Assembly: GCF_003344535.1 (NCBI RefSeq)
Contig: NZ_QPKS01000009.1
Location: 1-64,000 of the forward strand
Direction: 5' to 3'
Source of the DNA: Exiguobacterium flavidum
GTDB lineage: Bacteria; Bacillota; Bacilli; Exiguobacteriales; Exiguobacteriaceae
Length of the DNA stretch: 64,000 nucleotides
Position numbers and translations under genes: made by a program. Shown here piece by piece: positions 18,009-26,274 of this stretch (within the stretch, counting starts at the first letter, position 1; the number at the start of each line of letters is the position of its first letter). The notes under the pieces are model-generated. The model had not been told where the DNA came from. It saw only the letters and a list, made by a program, of their open reading frames with translations, and searched no databases.

Positions 18009-18071
18009 CGTTTGCCAATCTCTCGGCAAACGTAAAGAAAGCACTCCGATCAAGGAGCTACTTTCTTTACG
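18009..18071 (-). terminator. two adjacent hairpins, one spanning the rodZ stop codon
   Basis: CGTAAAGAAAG (18031-18041) pairs with CTTTCTTTACG (18061-18071), and the rodZ TGA lies in its loop. A second stem, CGTTTGCC/GGCAAACG (18009-18032), overlaps its base by two bases. Together they could end or attenuate rodZ transcription before pgsA or stabilise the 3' end. Confidence 0.6.
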
Positions 18072-18925
18072 TAGATGTTCTGGACCATCAATCCTGTATC
18101 AAGCTTCAACGCTTGTCCATTGACGGTGATTTCCTCGATTCCCTTGATCGATCCGACCCGAATTCGAATCAAATTCGTTTTCGCATCATTGACGACCATC
18201 GGGTTCTTATCCGAAGCACTGATGTGATCCGGAGCGAGCGCTGGCCCTTCGAGTGACGTATCACGAATGCCTACGAACGGCGAAGGGTTTGCATCTTTCT
18301 TGATCGCGACTTTGACATCGAGAAGCTCATCCGTCTTGATTTCGTACGTGACATCCTGGCCGACTGTCGTTTTTGGGGCGAGAGGCTTCTTGACTTCCTC
18401 TTTTACCTCTTCTTTCGGTTCCTCGGCCGGTTTCTCCGCCGGTTCCTCCGTCTTCTCTTCCGGAGCATCCTTCTCCTCGACCGTCACTTTCGGTTCAGGC
18501 GTAGATGAGGTGCTCGGCTCGGCACTGTTGCCGAGGTTCTGGATGAACCACCAGATGCCGACGCCGATTCCGACGATCAAGGCAATGATGATGATGTTTG
18601 GAATCCATCGCTTCGCGACGCTCTTCTTCGGGGCGGTCGACTTCGAATATGTCGCACGTCGCGACAATTCGACTGCCGGCTGAGCTTCCGGTTCGGGCAG
18701 GTCGCGCCGATATGTCGAGAAGACTTCATCGACGTCGAGCCCGAGCGCTTCCGCATAGGTCTTGATGAATGCGCGCGCATAGAACGCACCAGGGAGCTTA
18801 TCATATTCCCCCTCCTCGATTGCGAGGAGATAGCGTTTTTGAATTTTCGTCGTGCTTTGGACTTGTTCTAATGAGACGCCAAGTGCTTCTCGCTGTTCCT
18901 TTAAGTAGGCTCCGAGCTCGGTCAT
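18050..18925 (-). CDS. rodZ: RodZ-like cell-shape protein (YmfM), 291 aa
   Basis: Links MreB filaments to the cell-wall elongation machinery. The N-terminal helix-turn-helix domain (about 1-70, LGAYLKEQREALGVSLEQVQ) is followed by a basic juxtamembrane stretch and one membrane segment (107-128). A Glu/Pro/Lys-rich linker of near repeats (EEPAEKPAEEPKEE) and an extracellular DUF4115-like beta domain complete it. The ATG at 18925 has GGAAGGTG at good spacing, so I prefer it to the upstream ATG at 18943. It is in the ymf-pgsA order known from B. subtilis. Confidence 0.92.
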   Translation of the reverse strand: MTELGAYLKEQREALGVSLEQVQSTTKIQKRYLLAIEEGEYDKLPGAFYARAFIKTYAEALGLDVDEVFSTYRRDLPEPEAQPAVELSRRATYSKSTAPKKSVAKRWIPNIIIIALIVGIGVGIWWFIQNLGNSAEPSTSSTPEPKVTVEEKDAPEEKTEEPAEKPAEEPKEEVKEEVKKPLAPKTTVGQDVTYEIKTDELLDVKVAIKKDANPSPFVGIRDTSLEGPALAPDHISASDKNPMVVNDAKTNLIRIRVGSIKGIEEITVNGQALKLDTGLMVQNIYVKKVAP

Positions 18926-18955
18926 CGGTAACACACCTTCCATAATTTCAATTGC

Positions 18956-19738
18956 TTATTCAAAGTTGAACCACCCGTTCTGTTCCTCGGTCCGGGGGGC
19001 TTCAGTGATGATGATCTCATCGGTCGTGTGGCGTAATTCGATGATGTAATCGAAATCCTCCCACGTATACTCGCTCGACTTGACGAACGCATCCGGGTGC
19101 TCTACGATTTTCGGAGCTGGCAGACGCATCACTTCCCGAAGGATCTGCCAATGCCGTTCATCGAAATGCCGCTGCGAGACCAGTGCATCGATGATGTAGA
19201 CATAATCCCCGCTCCGTTCGTCATCGAACAGGGATGTGCGGACGGTCTGTTTGATCAGTGTCGAGGAGAGGAACAACCATTTCTTGTTCGCGCTGACGCT
19301 CGCAGCGACGATCGACTCCGTCTTGCCGACACGCGGCATGCCGCGCACACCGATCAGCCGATGGCCGTCCTGCTTGAAAAGCTCTGCCATGAAATCGACG
19401 AGAATCCCCAGGTCTTCCCGCACGAAGCGGAACGTCTTCCTGTCATCGCTGTCGTGATCGATGTAACGCCCGTGCCGGATAGCGATCCGGTCGCGCAACT
19501 TCGGACGACGAAGCTTCAAAACCTCGATTGTCGGCATCGTCTTCAGAATGGCGGAAAGGCGAGGCATCTGATCTGCCTGCTTCGTTTGAAGCAGCATCCC
19601 TCGGCGCTGATGATCGACGCCGTTGATCGTCACGATCGAAATATGTAGCATCCCCATGAGCGAGGCGATATCCCCGAGTATACCTGGCCGGTTCACCTTT
19701 AATTCGTACTCGAGATACCACTGTTCAAGCTCACCCAT
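18956..19738 (-). CDS. ymfK: YmfK-like protein, DUF3388, 260 aa
   Basis: Function unknown. The N-terminal 80 residues look like an ACT-type regulatory fold (LEYELKVNRPGILGDIASLM). The middle contains a P-loop-like GVRGMPRVGKTE, so nucleotide binding is plausible. The family is restricted to Firmicutes and sits in the ymf cluster beside rodZ. In B. subtilis a small gene, ymfJ (DUF3243), lies between ymfI and ymfK; here there are only 87 bp and no such gene. Confidence 0.85.
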   Translation of the reverse strand: MGELEQWYLEYELKVNRPGILGDIASLMGMLHISIVTINGVDHQRRGMLLQTKQADQMPRLSAILKTMPTIEVLKLRRPKLRDRIAIRHGRYIDHDSDDRKTFRFVREDLGILVDFMAELFKQDGHRLIGVRGMPRVGKTESIVAASVSANKKWLFLSSTLIKQTVRTSLFDDERSGDYVYIIDALVSQRHFDERHWQILREVMRLPAPKIVEHPDAFVKSSEYTWEDFDYIIELRHTTDEIIITEAPRTEEQNGWFNFE

Positions 19739-19825
19739 CGCCGTCCCTCCATTCCTCGTCTATCCATTCCTCATCTTAAATGATTTTCAATTAAATGAAA
19801 AGCATTCTAAAGACCGATTCTTGCG

Positions 19826-20530
19826 TCAAATCCAGCCGCCGTCGATCTTCAGGATCGTTCCTGAGACATAGCTTGCTCTTGGACCGAGCAGGAATTCGAC
19901 AGCATCGGCTACCTCCTTGACCGTTCCCATCCGTCCTGCCGGAATCTCTTCGAGGGCGGAACGTCTGTCTTCCTCCGTATAATCCTCGTTCATCGGCGTA
20001 TCGATCCAGCCGGGAGCGACGGCATTGATGCGCCCGCCGAGCGGTCCGAGTTCCTTGGCGTATGCTTTGACGAAACCGATCTGTCCGGCTTTACAAGCGG
20101 AATACGTGACCTCACCGGCAGCGCCGGAAAGGCCCCATATGCTCGCGATCGTGACGATTGAAAGTGATGCGTCGAACGGCTTTCTCGCCGTCAATGTGCG
20201 ACTGATTCGAATGAGCGCCTCAACATGCAACGTCAGCATCGAGCTGATCGAAGATTCATCCTGATCGATCAGCAGACCGCTATAACTCGTTCCGGCATTG
20301 TGGACGAACGCATCGACGACCGGCAACTTCTCGCAAAAGGAAGCGAGTGAATCCCGGTCAGATAAGTCCGCCTGAATGATTTCGACCGGTACAGGGATGG
20401 TCTCCGCATAGGCGACCAGCTCGTCTTCCTTCGAGTGCGTATGCAGGACGAACGATTCAGCACGGGGCATGAGCACGTCGATCAACGCACGTCCGATTGC
20501 CCCGCTTGCGCCGGTTACCAAAATCCTCAT
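19826..20530 (-). CDS. ymfI: short-chain dehydrogenase YmfI, probable EF-P 5-aminopentanone reductase, 234 aa
   Basis: NAD(P)-binding GASGAIGRAL, NAG motif FVHNAGTSYSG, catalytic Y-x3-K in TYSACKAGQIGF. In B. subtilis YmfI reduces the 5-aminopentanone group on Lys32 of elongation factor P to 5-aminopentanol. Synteny with ymfH and ymfF supports the same role here rather than a FabG function. It overlaps ymfH by 4 nt (ATGA). Confidence 0.88.
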   Translation of the reverse strand: MRILVTGASGAIGRALIDVLMPRAESFVLHTHSKEDELVAYAETIPVPVEIIQADLSDRDSLASFCEKLPVVDAFVHNAGTSYSGLLIDQDESSISSMLTLHVEALIRISRTLTARKPFDASLSIVTIASIWGLSGAAGEVTYSACKAGQIGFVKAYAKELGPLGGRINAVAPGWIDTPMNEDYTEEDRRSALEEIPAGRMGTVKEVADAVEFLLGPRASYVSGTILKIDGGWI

Positions 20531-21804
20531 CCGTTCAAACGCGGCTTGACGATCGAGACCGCCCGCTGTTCAGCGACGAACAGTTCGTCGAATCGCTGCT
20601 CGACATCGGCCTTCGTGATCGAGGCGATGAGATGCGGCAAGTCGAACAGATTCGTACCGGCAAGAGCATGTCTGGAGAATTGATTCGCGATATATTCCGG
20701 GGAGTTGAGCGCACGGAGGAACTTCCCTTGCATCATGTTCCGTTTCCGGACGACTTCCGCTTCCTTGAAGTTCGGACGCTTCGACAACAACTTCTCATAG
20801 GCGGTGATGAATCGGTCCGGTTCGGCCGTCTCCATGCCGAACGACGCGAATGCGAACTCCTCCTCGCTCGAGTAATCAAAACTGAACGTATCATCGATCA
20901 GTCCCTCTTCATACAATTCGAGATACGTATCTGCCGTTTGATCGAACAGAAGATGCAACAGCAGTTCACTGGTCAGTTCGCGCTTCAACTGCGCCTCCCC
21001 TCGGAGCGATTCGTCCTTGTACCCGATCAATACCTTCGGGGTCTTGATGTCGAGCTCGAGTTCGAACCGTTTGCGCGAGACGGCTCGGGGTTCCTGTCCG
21101 TAATCCCGTTCGACCGGGTTGCGGGCGCTGTAGTTCTTCTGCGACTGATTGTTTTTGACGAGTTCGAGCACCTGCTCGGGATCGATGTTCCCGACGACGA
21201 AGAGCACCATGTTCGACGGGTGGTAAAATGCGTCATAGCACGTATACAAATCGTCGGCGGTGATCTTATCGATCGACTCTGTCGTTCCGGCGATGTCGAT
21301 CCGGACTGGATTGACCGCATAGAGCGACTCGATCAGTCCGAAGAACAAGCGCCATCCCGGATTATCCTGGTACATCTTGATTTCCTGGTTGATGATGCCC
21401 TTTTCCTTTTCCACGCTTTCCGGTGTGAAGTAGGGATCCTGGACGAAGTCGATCAGCGTCGAGATGTTCTTCTCGATGTTCGATGTCGCTGAGAACAGAT
21501 AGGCTGTACGGGAGAAGGAGGTGAAGGCGTTCGCCGACGCACCGAGTTTCCCGAACTCCTGGAAGACGTCCCCGTGTTCCGATTCGAACATCTTGTGCTC
21601 GAGGAAATGGGCGATGCCGTCCGGTACCTGGACGAAGTCGTCACCGCTCTTGAACCGGTTGTCGATCGAACCGTATCGTGTCGAGAAAGTGGCGTATGTC
21701 TTCTCATAACCGCGTTTTTGCAAAAGGTAGACCGACAGCCCGTTGTCGAGCTTCTCAAAGTAAAGCGTCTCCCCTACATCATGATATGCCAACTGTTTCA
21801 TCAT
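20527..21804 (-). CDS. ymfH: M16-family metallopeptidase YmfH, 425 aa
   Basis: An M16 (pitrilysin-type) protein with the inverted zinc motif in GIAHFLEHKMFE (HxxEH), followed by the usual second glutamate region. It therefore looks like the catalytic partner of the YmfF/YmfH pair. In B. subtilis both genes are associated with EF-P modification, though their substrate is unknown. It overlaps its neighbours on both sides by 4 nt. Confidence 0.9.
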   Translation of the reverse strand: MMKQLAYHDVGETLYFEKLDNGLSVYLLQKRGYEKTYATFSTRYGSIDNRFKSGDDFVQVPDGIAHFLEHKMFESEHGDVFQEFGKLGASANAFTSFSRTAYLFSATSNIEKNISTLIDFVQDPYFTPESVEKEKGIINQEIKMYQDNPGWRLFFGLIESLYAVNPVRIDIAGTTESIDKITADDLYTCYDAFYHPSNMVLFVVGNIDPEQVLELVKNNQSQKNYSARNPVERDYGQEPRAVSRKRFELELDIKTPKVLIGYKDESLRGEAQLKRELTSELLLHLLFDQTADTYLELYEEGLIDDTFSFDYSSEEEFAFASFGMETAEPDRFITAYEKLLSKRPNFKEAEVVRKRNMMQGKFLRALNSPEYIANQFSRHALAGTNLFDLPHLIASITKADVEQRFDELFVAEQRAVSIVKPRLNG

Positions 21805-23054
21805 TCTTCACCTCTCAATAGATAGACCGCGTCTAATTCGATTTTCCCGGCCAATCGGACGATGTCCTCGCGCGTCACACGTTCGATGACATCGATCTCT
21901 TCGTCGAGCGTCAAGCCCCGCATCTTCGATCCGTTCAGCCAGCCGATCAACTGTCCCGGCTGGTCGAGGATCTGTTTCCTTGCATTGATGAGCATCGCTT
22001 TCGTCTGATCCAACTCTTCTTCCGTGAACTCGCCGCGCTGAAGCGCGAGGAGCTGTTCACCGATGATTTGCTCGGCTCGTTCTGCCTTCGAGGCTTCGAC
22101 GCCGGCATAGACATAAAGCTGACCGTTCAGTGCCGCGTACCTTGAAGCCGCATAGTAGGCGAGGCTTTCCTTTTCACGTACGTTCATGAACAACTTCGAG
22201 TGAGGGAATCCTCCGAACAGGCCATTTACTGCCTGCATCAGAATCGAATCCGCCGAGGATGGATCGACATCGACACGGTAGCCTAGATGCAGTTTGCTCT
22301 GTTTGATCGGTTGGCTCTCGACGAGACGCTTCGTCCCCGCCACACTTTTACGGACCGGGATGAAGTGCGCCGATTTTTCATCTTGCTTCGGTAAAAAGGA
22401 CATGACGTCTTCGAGCTGATCCTCTGTCAAATTGCCGACGACGAAGACATCGATTCGGTCTTCGCCGACCATTGCCTGGTATGTATCCTCAAGGGATGCT
22501 TCCGTGATTTCCTTCAGGTATTCGATCGTCCCGAGAGATGGAATGGAGACCGCTTCATCCTGCGCCATCAATTCAAGCAGCCGTTGCTGGGCATATCGCA
22601 TCTTGTCGTCGTAAACAGAAGCGATCCGCTGTTCATGGAGACGTTTTTCCTGCTTGACGAACTGTTCTCGGAATCCGCCTTCCGTCAGATCCGGATAGAA
22701 GATCATCTGTTCGAGTAGCTCGAGCGCCTCCTCCATCAGTGTCTCATGATGAACGAGTTCAGGACGGACGAAATCGAGCTGGAATGAAACGACATGCTCT
22801 TCGCCGAACTTCGAGGCGTCCGCATACAAACCTGCATCATACAGCGTTTCAAGCGGTTCACGAAGGGCCTTCATCGAAGGATAGGCGGCAGTCGATTTCT
22901 CCATGATATAGGGCAGCAACGCCCGGCTCGTGATCGTCTCCCGCTTCAGCGGAGCAGAGAATGTGACGAGGACTGTCGTCGTCTTGAATTTATCAGTCGG
23001 AACGAGGTGCATCGTGACCCCGTCCCGCTTCCATTGCTTAAATGATTGGCTCAT
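21801..23054 (-). CDS. ymfF: M16-family protein YmfF, non-catalytic partner, 417 aa
   Basis: Same fold as YmfH, but the HxxEH motif is missing: the matching segment reads LLPYIMEKSTAAYPS. This is the usual state of the non-catalytic subunit in two-gene M16 pairs, where the inactive partner completes the substrate chamber. Its 5' end overlaps the adenosyltransferase stop and its 3' end overlaps ymfH, each by 4 nt. Confidence 0.88.
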   Translation of the reverse strand: MSQSFKQWKRDGVTMHLVPTDKFKTTTVLVTFSAPLKRETITSRALLPYIMEKSTAAYPSMKALREPLETLYDAGLYADASKFGEEHVVSFQLDFVRPELVHHETLMEEALELLEQMIFYPDLTEGGFREQFVKQEKRLHEQRIASVYDDKMRYAQQRLLELMAQDEAVSIPSLGTIEYLKEITEASLEDTYQAMVGEDRIDVFVVGNLTEDQLEDVMSFLPKQDEKSAHFIPVRKSVAGTKRLVESQPIKQSKLHLGYRVDVDPSSADSILMQAVNGLFGGFPHSKLFMNVREKESLAYYAASRYAALNGQLYVYAGVEASKAERAEQIIGEQLLALQRGEFTEEELDQTKAMLINARKQILDQPGQLIGWLNGSKMRGLTLDEEIDVIERVTREDIVRLAGKIELDAVYLLRGEE

Positions 23055-23605
23055 TCGTTATTTTCTTCCTTTCGTTTAAAGACGTGCGCGCTTCGGACAT
23101 ATTCGATGTCCGCCTTGTGTCCGACGGCATTCTCATACCTTGCCGCCGTGAAGAAATAGTCGCTCAGCCGATTGATGAACGGGATGAGATGTTTCGCCTC
23201 CTCGACGCGGAGAAGCCGGCGTTCGACCCGTCGACAGACCGTTCGGGCCACATGAAGCGTCGACGCTGCTTCTGTTCCGCCAGGCAATATGAACTTTTCG
23301 ATCGGAGGCGCAAGCTCTGTCAGTGCATCGATCCACCGCTCGAGGTCATGCGTCGCATCCTTGCTCAAGCGGGATTCTTTCGGCACTGCATACATCAGGT
23401 CGCTCCCGCAGTCGAACAACGCGTGCTGGATGACGATGAGTTGCTCCTTGACCTCGATCGAGCCGGCCTTGCTTCGCGCTAAACCGATGAAACTGTTCAA
23501 TTCATCCAAGTCCCCCATCGCCTCTATGCGATGATCCGTCTTCGGCACTCTCGCGCCGACGAGGGAGGTTTGCCCCTCGTCTCCTGATTTCGTATAGATT
23601 TTCAT
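23051..23605 (-). CDS. pduO: ATP:cob(I)alamin adenosyltransferase, PduO type, 184 aa
   Basis: Makes adenosylcobalamin from cob(I)alamin and ATP. It starts with the ATP-binding KIYTKSGDEGQTSLVGARV and contains GDLDELNSFIGLAR and the motif TVCRRVERRLL, all typical of PduO-type enzymes. It is the first gene of a chain with ymfF, ymfH and ymfI, each linked by an ATGA overlap; I know of no metabolic link between corrinoids and EF-P modification. The symbol follows the family (yvqK in B. subtilis). Confidence 0.9.
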   Translation of the reverse strand: MKIYTKSGDEGQTSLVGARVPKTDHRIEAMGDLDELNSFIGLARSKAGSIEVKEQLIVIQHALFDCGSDLMYAVPKESRLSKDATHDLERWIDALTELAPPIEKFILPGGTEAASTLHVARTVCRRVERRLLRVEEAKHLIPFINRLSDYFFTAARYENAVGHKADIEYVRSAHVFKRKEENNE

Positions 23606-23624
23606 GAAAAACCCTCCTATAAGA

Positions 23625-23656
23625 CAAAGGAAGCGAACTTAGCTTCGCTTCCCTTG
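23625..23656 (-). terminator. weak terminator at the end of resE
   Basis: AAAGGAAGCGAA (23626-23637) pairs with TTCGCTTCCCTT (23644-23655), spanning the resE stop. The T tract after it is interrupted (TTTGTCTT). Confidence 0.55.
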
Positions 23657-25366
23657 TTGTTTAGGCAATTGGATCCGGAATGTCGAACCTTTCCCGAGCG
23701 TGCTCGTGACGTCGACTTCACCCGCATGGGCGCGGACGACGTTCGCGACGATCGCAAGCCCGATTCCGGTCCCCGTACCGCCCCTCGTCCGTGCCTTGTC
23801 CGCTTTGTAGAAGCGGTCGAACACGAACGGGACGTCTTCTTCCGGTATTCCTTCGCCGGAATCAATCACCGATAAGTTTATTTTTTCCCCAACATCCTCG
23901 ATTTGAATCGTGATTTCGCCATTTTCCGTGTACCTGAGGGCATTTCCGAGCAGGTTCGTCAGCACTTGCTCAAGCTTGTCCTGATCTCCTTCGAAGACGG
24001 CGTTCTCCCCTGTCACATGGAACGTCACGTTCTTCTCCTTGCCCATCTGCTTGAACTTCTTGATGACGCGGGTGACGAACGGGACAGCTTCGATCGTCTC
24101 GAAACGGAGTTCCTGATGCCCCGCCTCCATTCGAGCCAGGTCGAGCAGATCGTTGACCAACCGGGACAATCGAAGCGACTCGTCGTAGATGATCGAAGCG
24201 AATTCCTTCGTCGCCTCGTCGCTCTCCGTCATGCCGTCGACGATCGCTTCCGAGTAGCCTTGGAGCATGACGAGCGGAGTACGAAGCTCGTGGCTGACGT
24301 TCGCGACGAAGTCGGCCCGCATCTTCTCGAGCTGCTGGGCTTCGGTCATGTCACGCAGGACGGCGACGGCACCGATCTGTTCTTCCTGTTCGAGCAGCGG
24401 ACTGACGATGATGATGTAGTACCTGCTCTCCCGCTCGAATGCGACCGTCCGTTCCTTCCCTTCCTTCATGACCGTTTGGAACAGATCGATCAATTCGGTC
24501 GGAACTGCGGAACCTGCAAGAAAACTTTCGGCAGGCGGATTCGTCGCAAGCAGCTCCCCGTCCCTCGAGAATGTCAACACCCCGTCCGCCATGCAGCGAA
24601 GGATTGACGAAAGCAGATGACGTTCCTTGTCTAGATCGGTCACGTATTGATTGAGCTGACTGCTCATGTCATTGAAGGCGAGAGCAAGATCTCCGATTTC
24701 GTCACGGGAGCGCTGCTTCAAGCTCTGATCGAATTTCCCTTCTCCCGCCTCGACGACCGCCTGGCGAATCGCACGAAGCGGTGCCGTGATCCGGGTCGAG
24801 AGGAAGAAGGCGAACACGGTCGTCCCAATGATGGCGAGCAAGACCCCGACTTGGATGATCTGACGAGCCCCTTTATTCGCCTGCTCGATGTTTTTCAACT
24901 GTTCGAGCATATAGATCGTTCCGGTACCGCTCGACGTCTCGTAGGTCGATCGATAGGCTAATGCCGCCTTCCCTTGCAGCGTCTCGTAATTTCCGATGGC
25001 CGTATGACCCGGTTCTCCGTCGACCGCCTTCCAGTTCTGTCTTTCAAGTTCGCGGATCAGACGGCTCGCCTCAGAATCCGGTATGTTCGTCTGGATCTTG
25101 CCCGTCCCGTCCGTCGCGATCAAGGTCGCACCGTATATGTCGGTGATCTCCGTCGCTGTCTGTGCTCCTGCCGCCATCCCGCCGTGGGCTTGCAGAATCG
25201 TCTCGACCTGCTGACCAAGTTTAGCGAGGTGACCCCGTTCCTGTTCGATATGGAAGGAGTTGAAGAACTCCAGCAAAAGAATCGTCAGGGCGATGAGGAC
25301 GACCGCTACAAGCAGCAAGATCGTTCCCCAAAGCTTGATGACGACACTGCGTAACCATTTCATCAT
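23639..25366 (-). CDS. resE: sensor histidine kinase ResE, 575 aa
   Basis: The membrane kinase of the ResDE system, which switches on aerobic and anaerobic respiration genes. Layout: TM1 (about 9-32), extracellular sensor domain, TM2 (about 171-191), HAMP, PAS (about 250-340), HisKA with phospho-acceptor His359 in NVSHELRTPLVML, and HATPase with GEGIPEEDVPFVFDRFYK and GGTGTGIGLAIV. It overlaps resD by ATGA. Context beside resA-resB-resC makes ResE more likely than PhoR or another paralogue. Confidence 0.92.
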   Translation of the reverse strand: MMKWLRSVVIKLWGTILLLVAVVLIALTILLLEFFNSFHIEQERGHLAKLGQQVETILQAHGGMAAGAQTATEITDIYGATLIATDGTGKIQTNIPDSEASRLIRELERQNWKAVDGEPGHTAIGNYETLQGKAALAYRSTYETSSGTGTIYMLEQLKNIEQANKGARQIIQVGVLLAIIGTTVFAFFLSTRITAPLRAIRQAVVEAGEGKFDQSLKQRSRDEIGDLALAFNDMSSQLNQYVTDLDKERHLLSSILRCMADGVLTFSRDGELLATNPPAESFLAGSAVPTELIDLFQTVMKEGKERTVAFERESRYYIIIVSPLLEQEEQIGAVAVLRDMTEAQQLEKMRADFVANVSHELRTPLVMLQGYSEAIVDGMTESDEATKEFASIIYDESLRLSRLVNDLLDLARMEAGHQELRFETIEAVPFVTRVIKKFKQMGKEKNVTFHVTGENAVFEGDQDKLEQVLTNLLGNALRYTENGEITIQIEDVGEKINLSVIDSGEGIPEEDVPFVFDRFYKADKARTRGGTGTGIGLAIVANVVRAHAGEVDVTSTLGKGSTFRIQLPKQQGKRS

Positions 25367-26136
25367 TCCTCGCCAGACGCCTCCGCGCCTGACGCGTCTT
25401 CAGTGTTCTCGAGGTCCTCAGGAATGACCGGGTTCTCGAATTTGTAACCGACGCCCCATACGGTCGCAATCATCAATGCGGCATCAGGAGAGAATCGGTT
25501 CAACTTCTCACGCAATCTTTTGACATGCGTGTCGACCGTCCGAAGATCGCCGAAGAACTCATAGTTCCAGACATCCTTCAGCAGCTGTTCACGTGAAAAG
25601 ACCTTATCCGTCTGCTTCGCGAGGAAATATAGGAGTTCATATTCCTTCGGAGTCAAATTGAGTTCGTGTGAATCGACCGTCACCCGGTGCGCGTCATTAT
25701 CGATCATCAGGTGAGGGAAGACGATGATGTCCTTCGTCTTCGGTTCAGTATGGAGGAATTTCGTCGAACTCGCACGGCGGAGAATCGCCTTGATGCGAAG
25801 GACGACTTCGCGCGGACTGAACGGTTTGACGATGTAGTCGTCAGCGCCCATCTCGAACCCGTGTACGCGGTTCGTCTCCTCGCCTTTCGCCGTCAGCATG
25901 ACGACCGGTGTCGCTTTCGTTTTGCGCAACTCTTCACAAACTTCCATGCCATCCATCTTCGGCATCATCACGTCGAGCAGGATGACATCGTAATCATTTT
26001 CAAGCGCCATCTCGAGTGCCTTTTCGCCATTGTCCGCCTCATCGATCTTGAAGTTTTCACGTTCGAGATACATCTTGAGCAGACGGCGGATCCGTTCCTC
26101 ATCATCGACTACTAAAATACGAGCTTCTTCGGCCAT
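25363..26136 (-). CDS. resD: response regulator ResD, 257 aa
   Basis: An OmpR/PhoB-family regulator. The receiver domain has VVDDEERIRRLL and the phospho-acceptor Asp in VILLDVMMPKMDGME; the C-terminal winged helix has LTPKEYELLYFLA and DVWNYEFFGDLRTVDTHV. The C-terminal tail is acidic (NTEDASGAEASGEE). It is coupled to resE by an ATGA overlap and separated from resC by a 138-bp gap with a terminator, so resDE probably also has its own promoter. Confidence 0.93.
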   Translation of the reverse strand: MAEEARILVVDDEERIRRLLKMYLERENFKIDEADNGEKALEMALENDYDVILLDVMMPKMDGMEVCEELRKTKATPVVMLTAKGEETNRVHGFEMGADDYIVKPFSPREVVLRIKAILRRASSTKFLHTEPKTKDIIVFPHLMIDNDAHRVTVDSHELNLTPKEYELLYFLAKQTDKVFSREQLLKDVWNYEFFGDLRTVDTHVKRLREKLNRFSPDAALMIATVWGVGYKFENPVIPEDLENTEDASGAEASGEE

Positions 26137-26237
26137 TGATTGAATCCTCCTATTTAACTACGCATCTAGGGCGTTTAATCTGTTCACTTCTCCAACAGTA
26201 TACTATAAAAACATGGCGATTCCCTGTCTGCACCCGC

Positions 26238-26268
26238 AAAAAAAGTCACCTGAAATTTTCAGGTGACT
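26238..26268 (-). terminator. intrinsic terminator after resC
   Basis: A stem of about 10 bp, GTCACCTGAA with TTCAGGTGAC, then T7 on the minus strand. Confidence 0.9.
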
Positions 26269-26274
26269 GTCAAA

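Noticed and set aside
18400..18480. Short-period DNA repeat in rodZ
   Set aside because: It encodes the Glu/Pro/Lys-rich linker of the protein; imperfect and not an independent repeat.
20497..21492. 331-codon plus-strand frame across ymfH
   Set aside because: Antisense shadow; no start signal and no recognisable domain.
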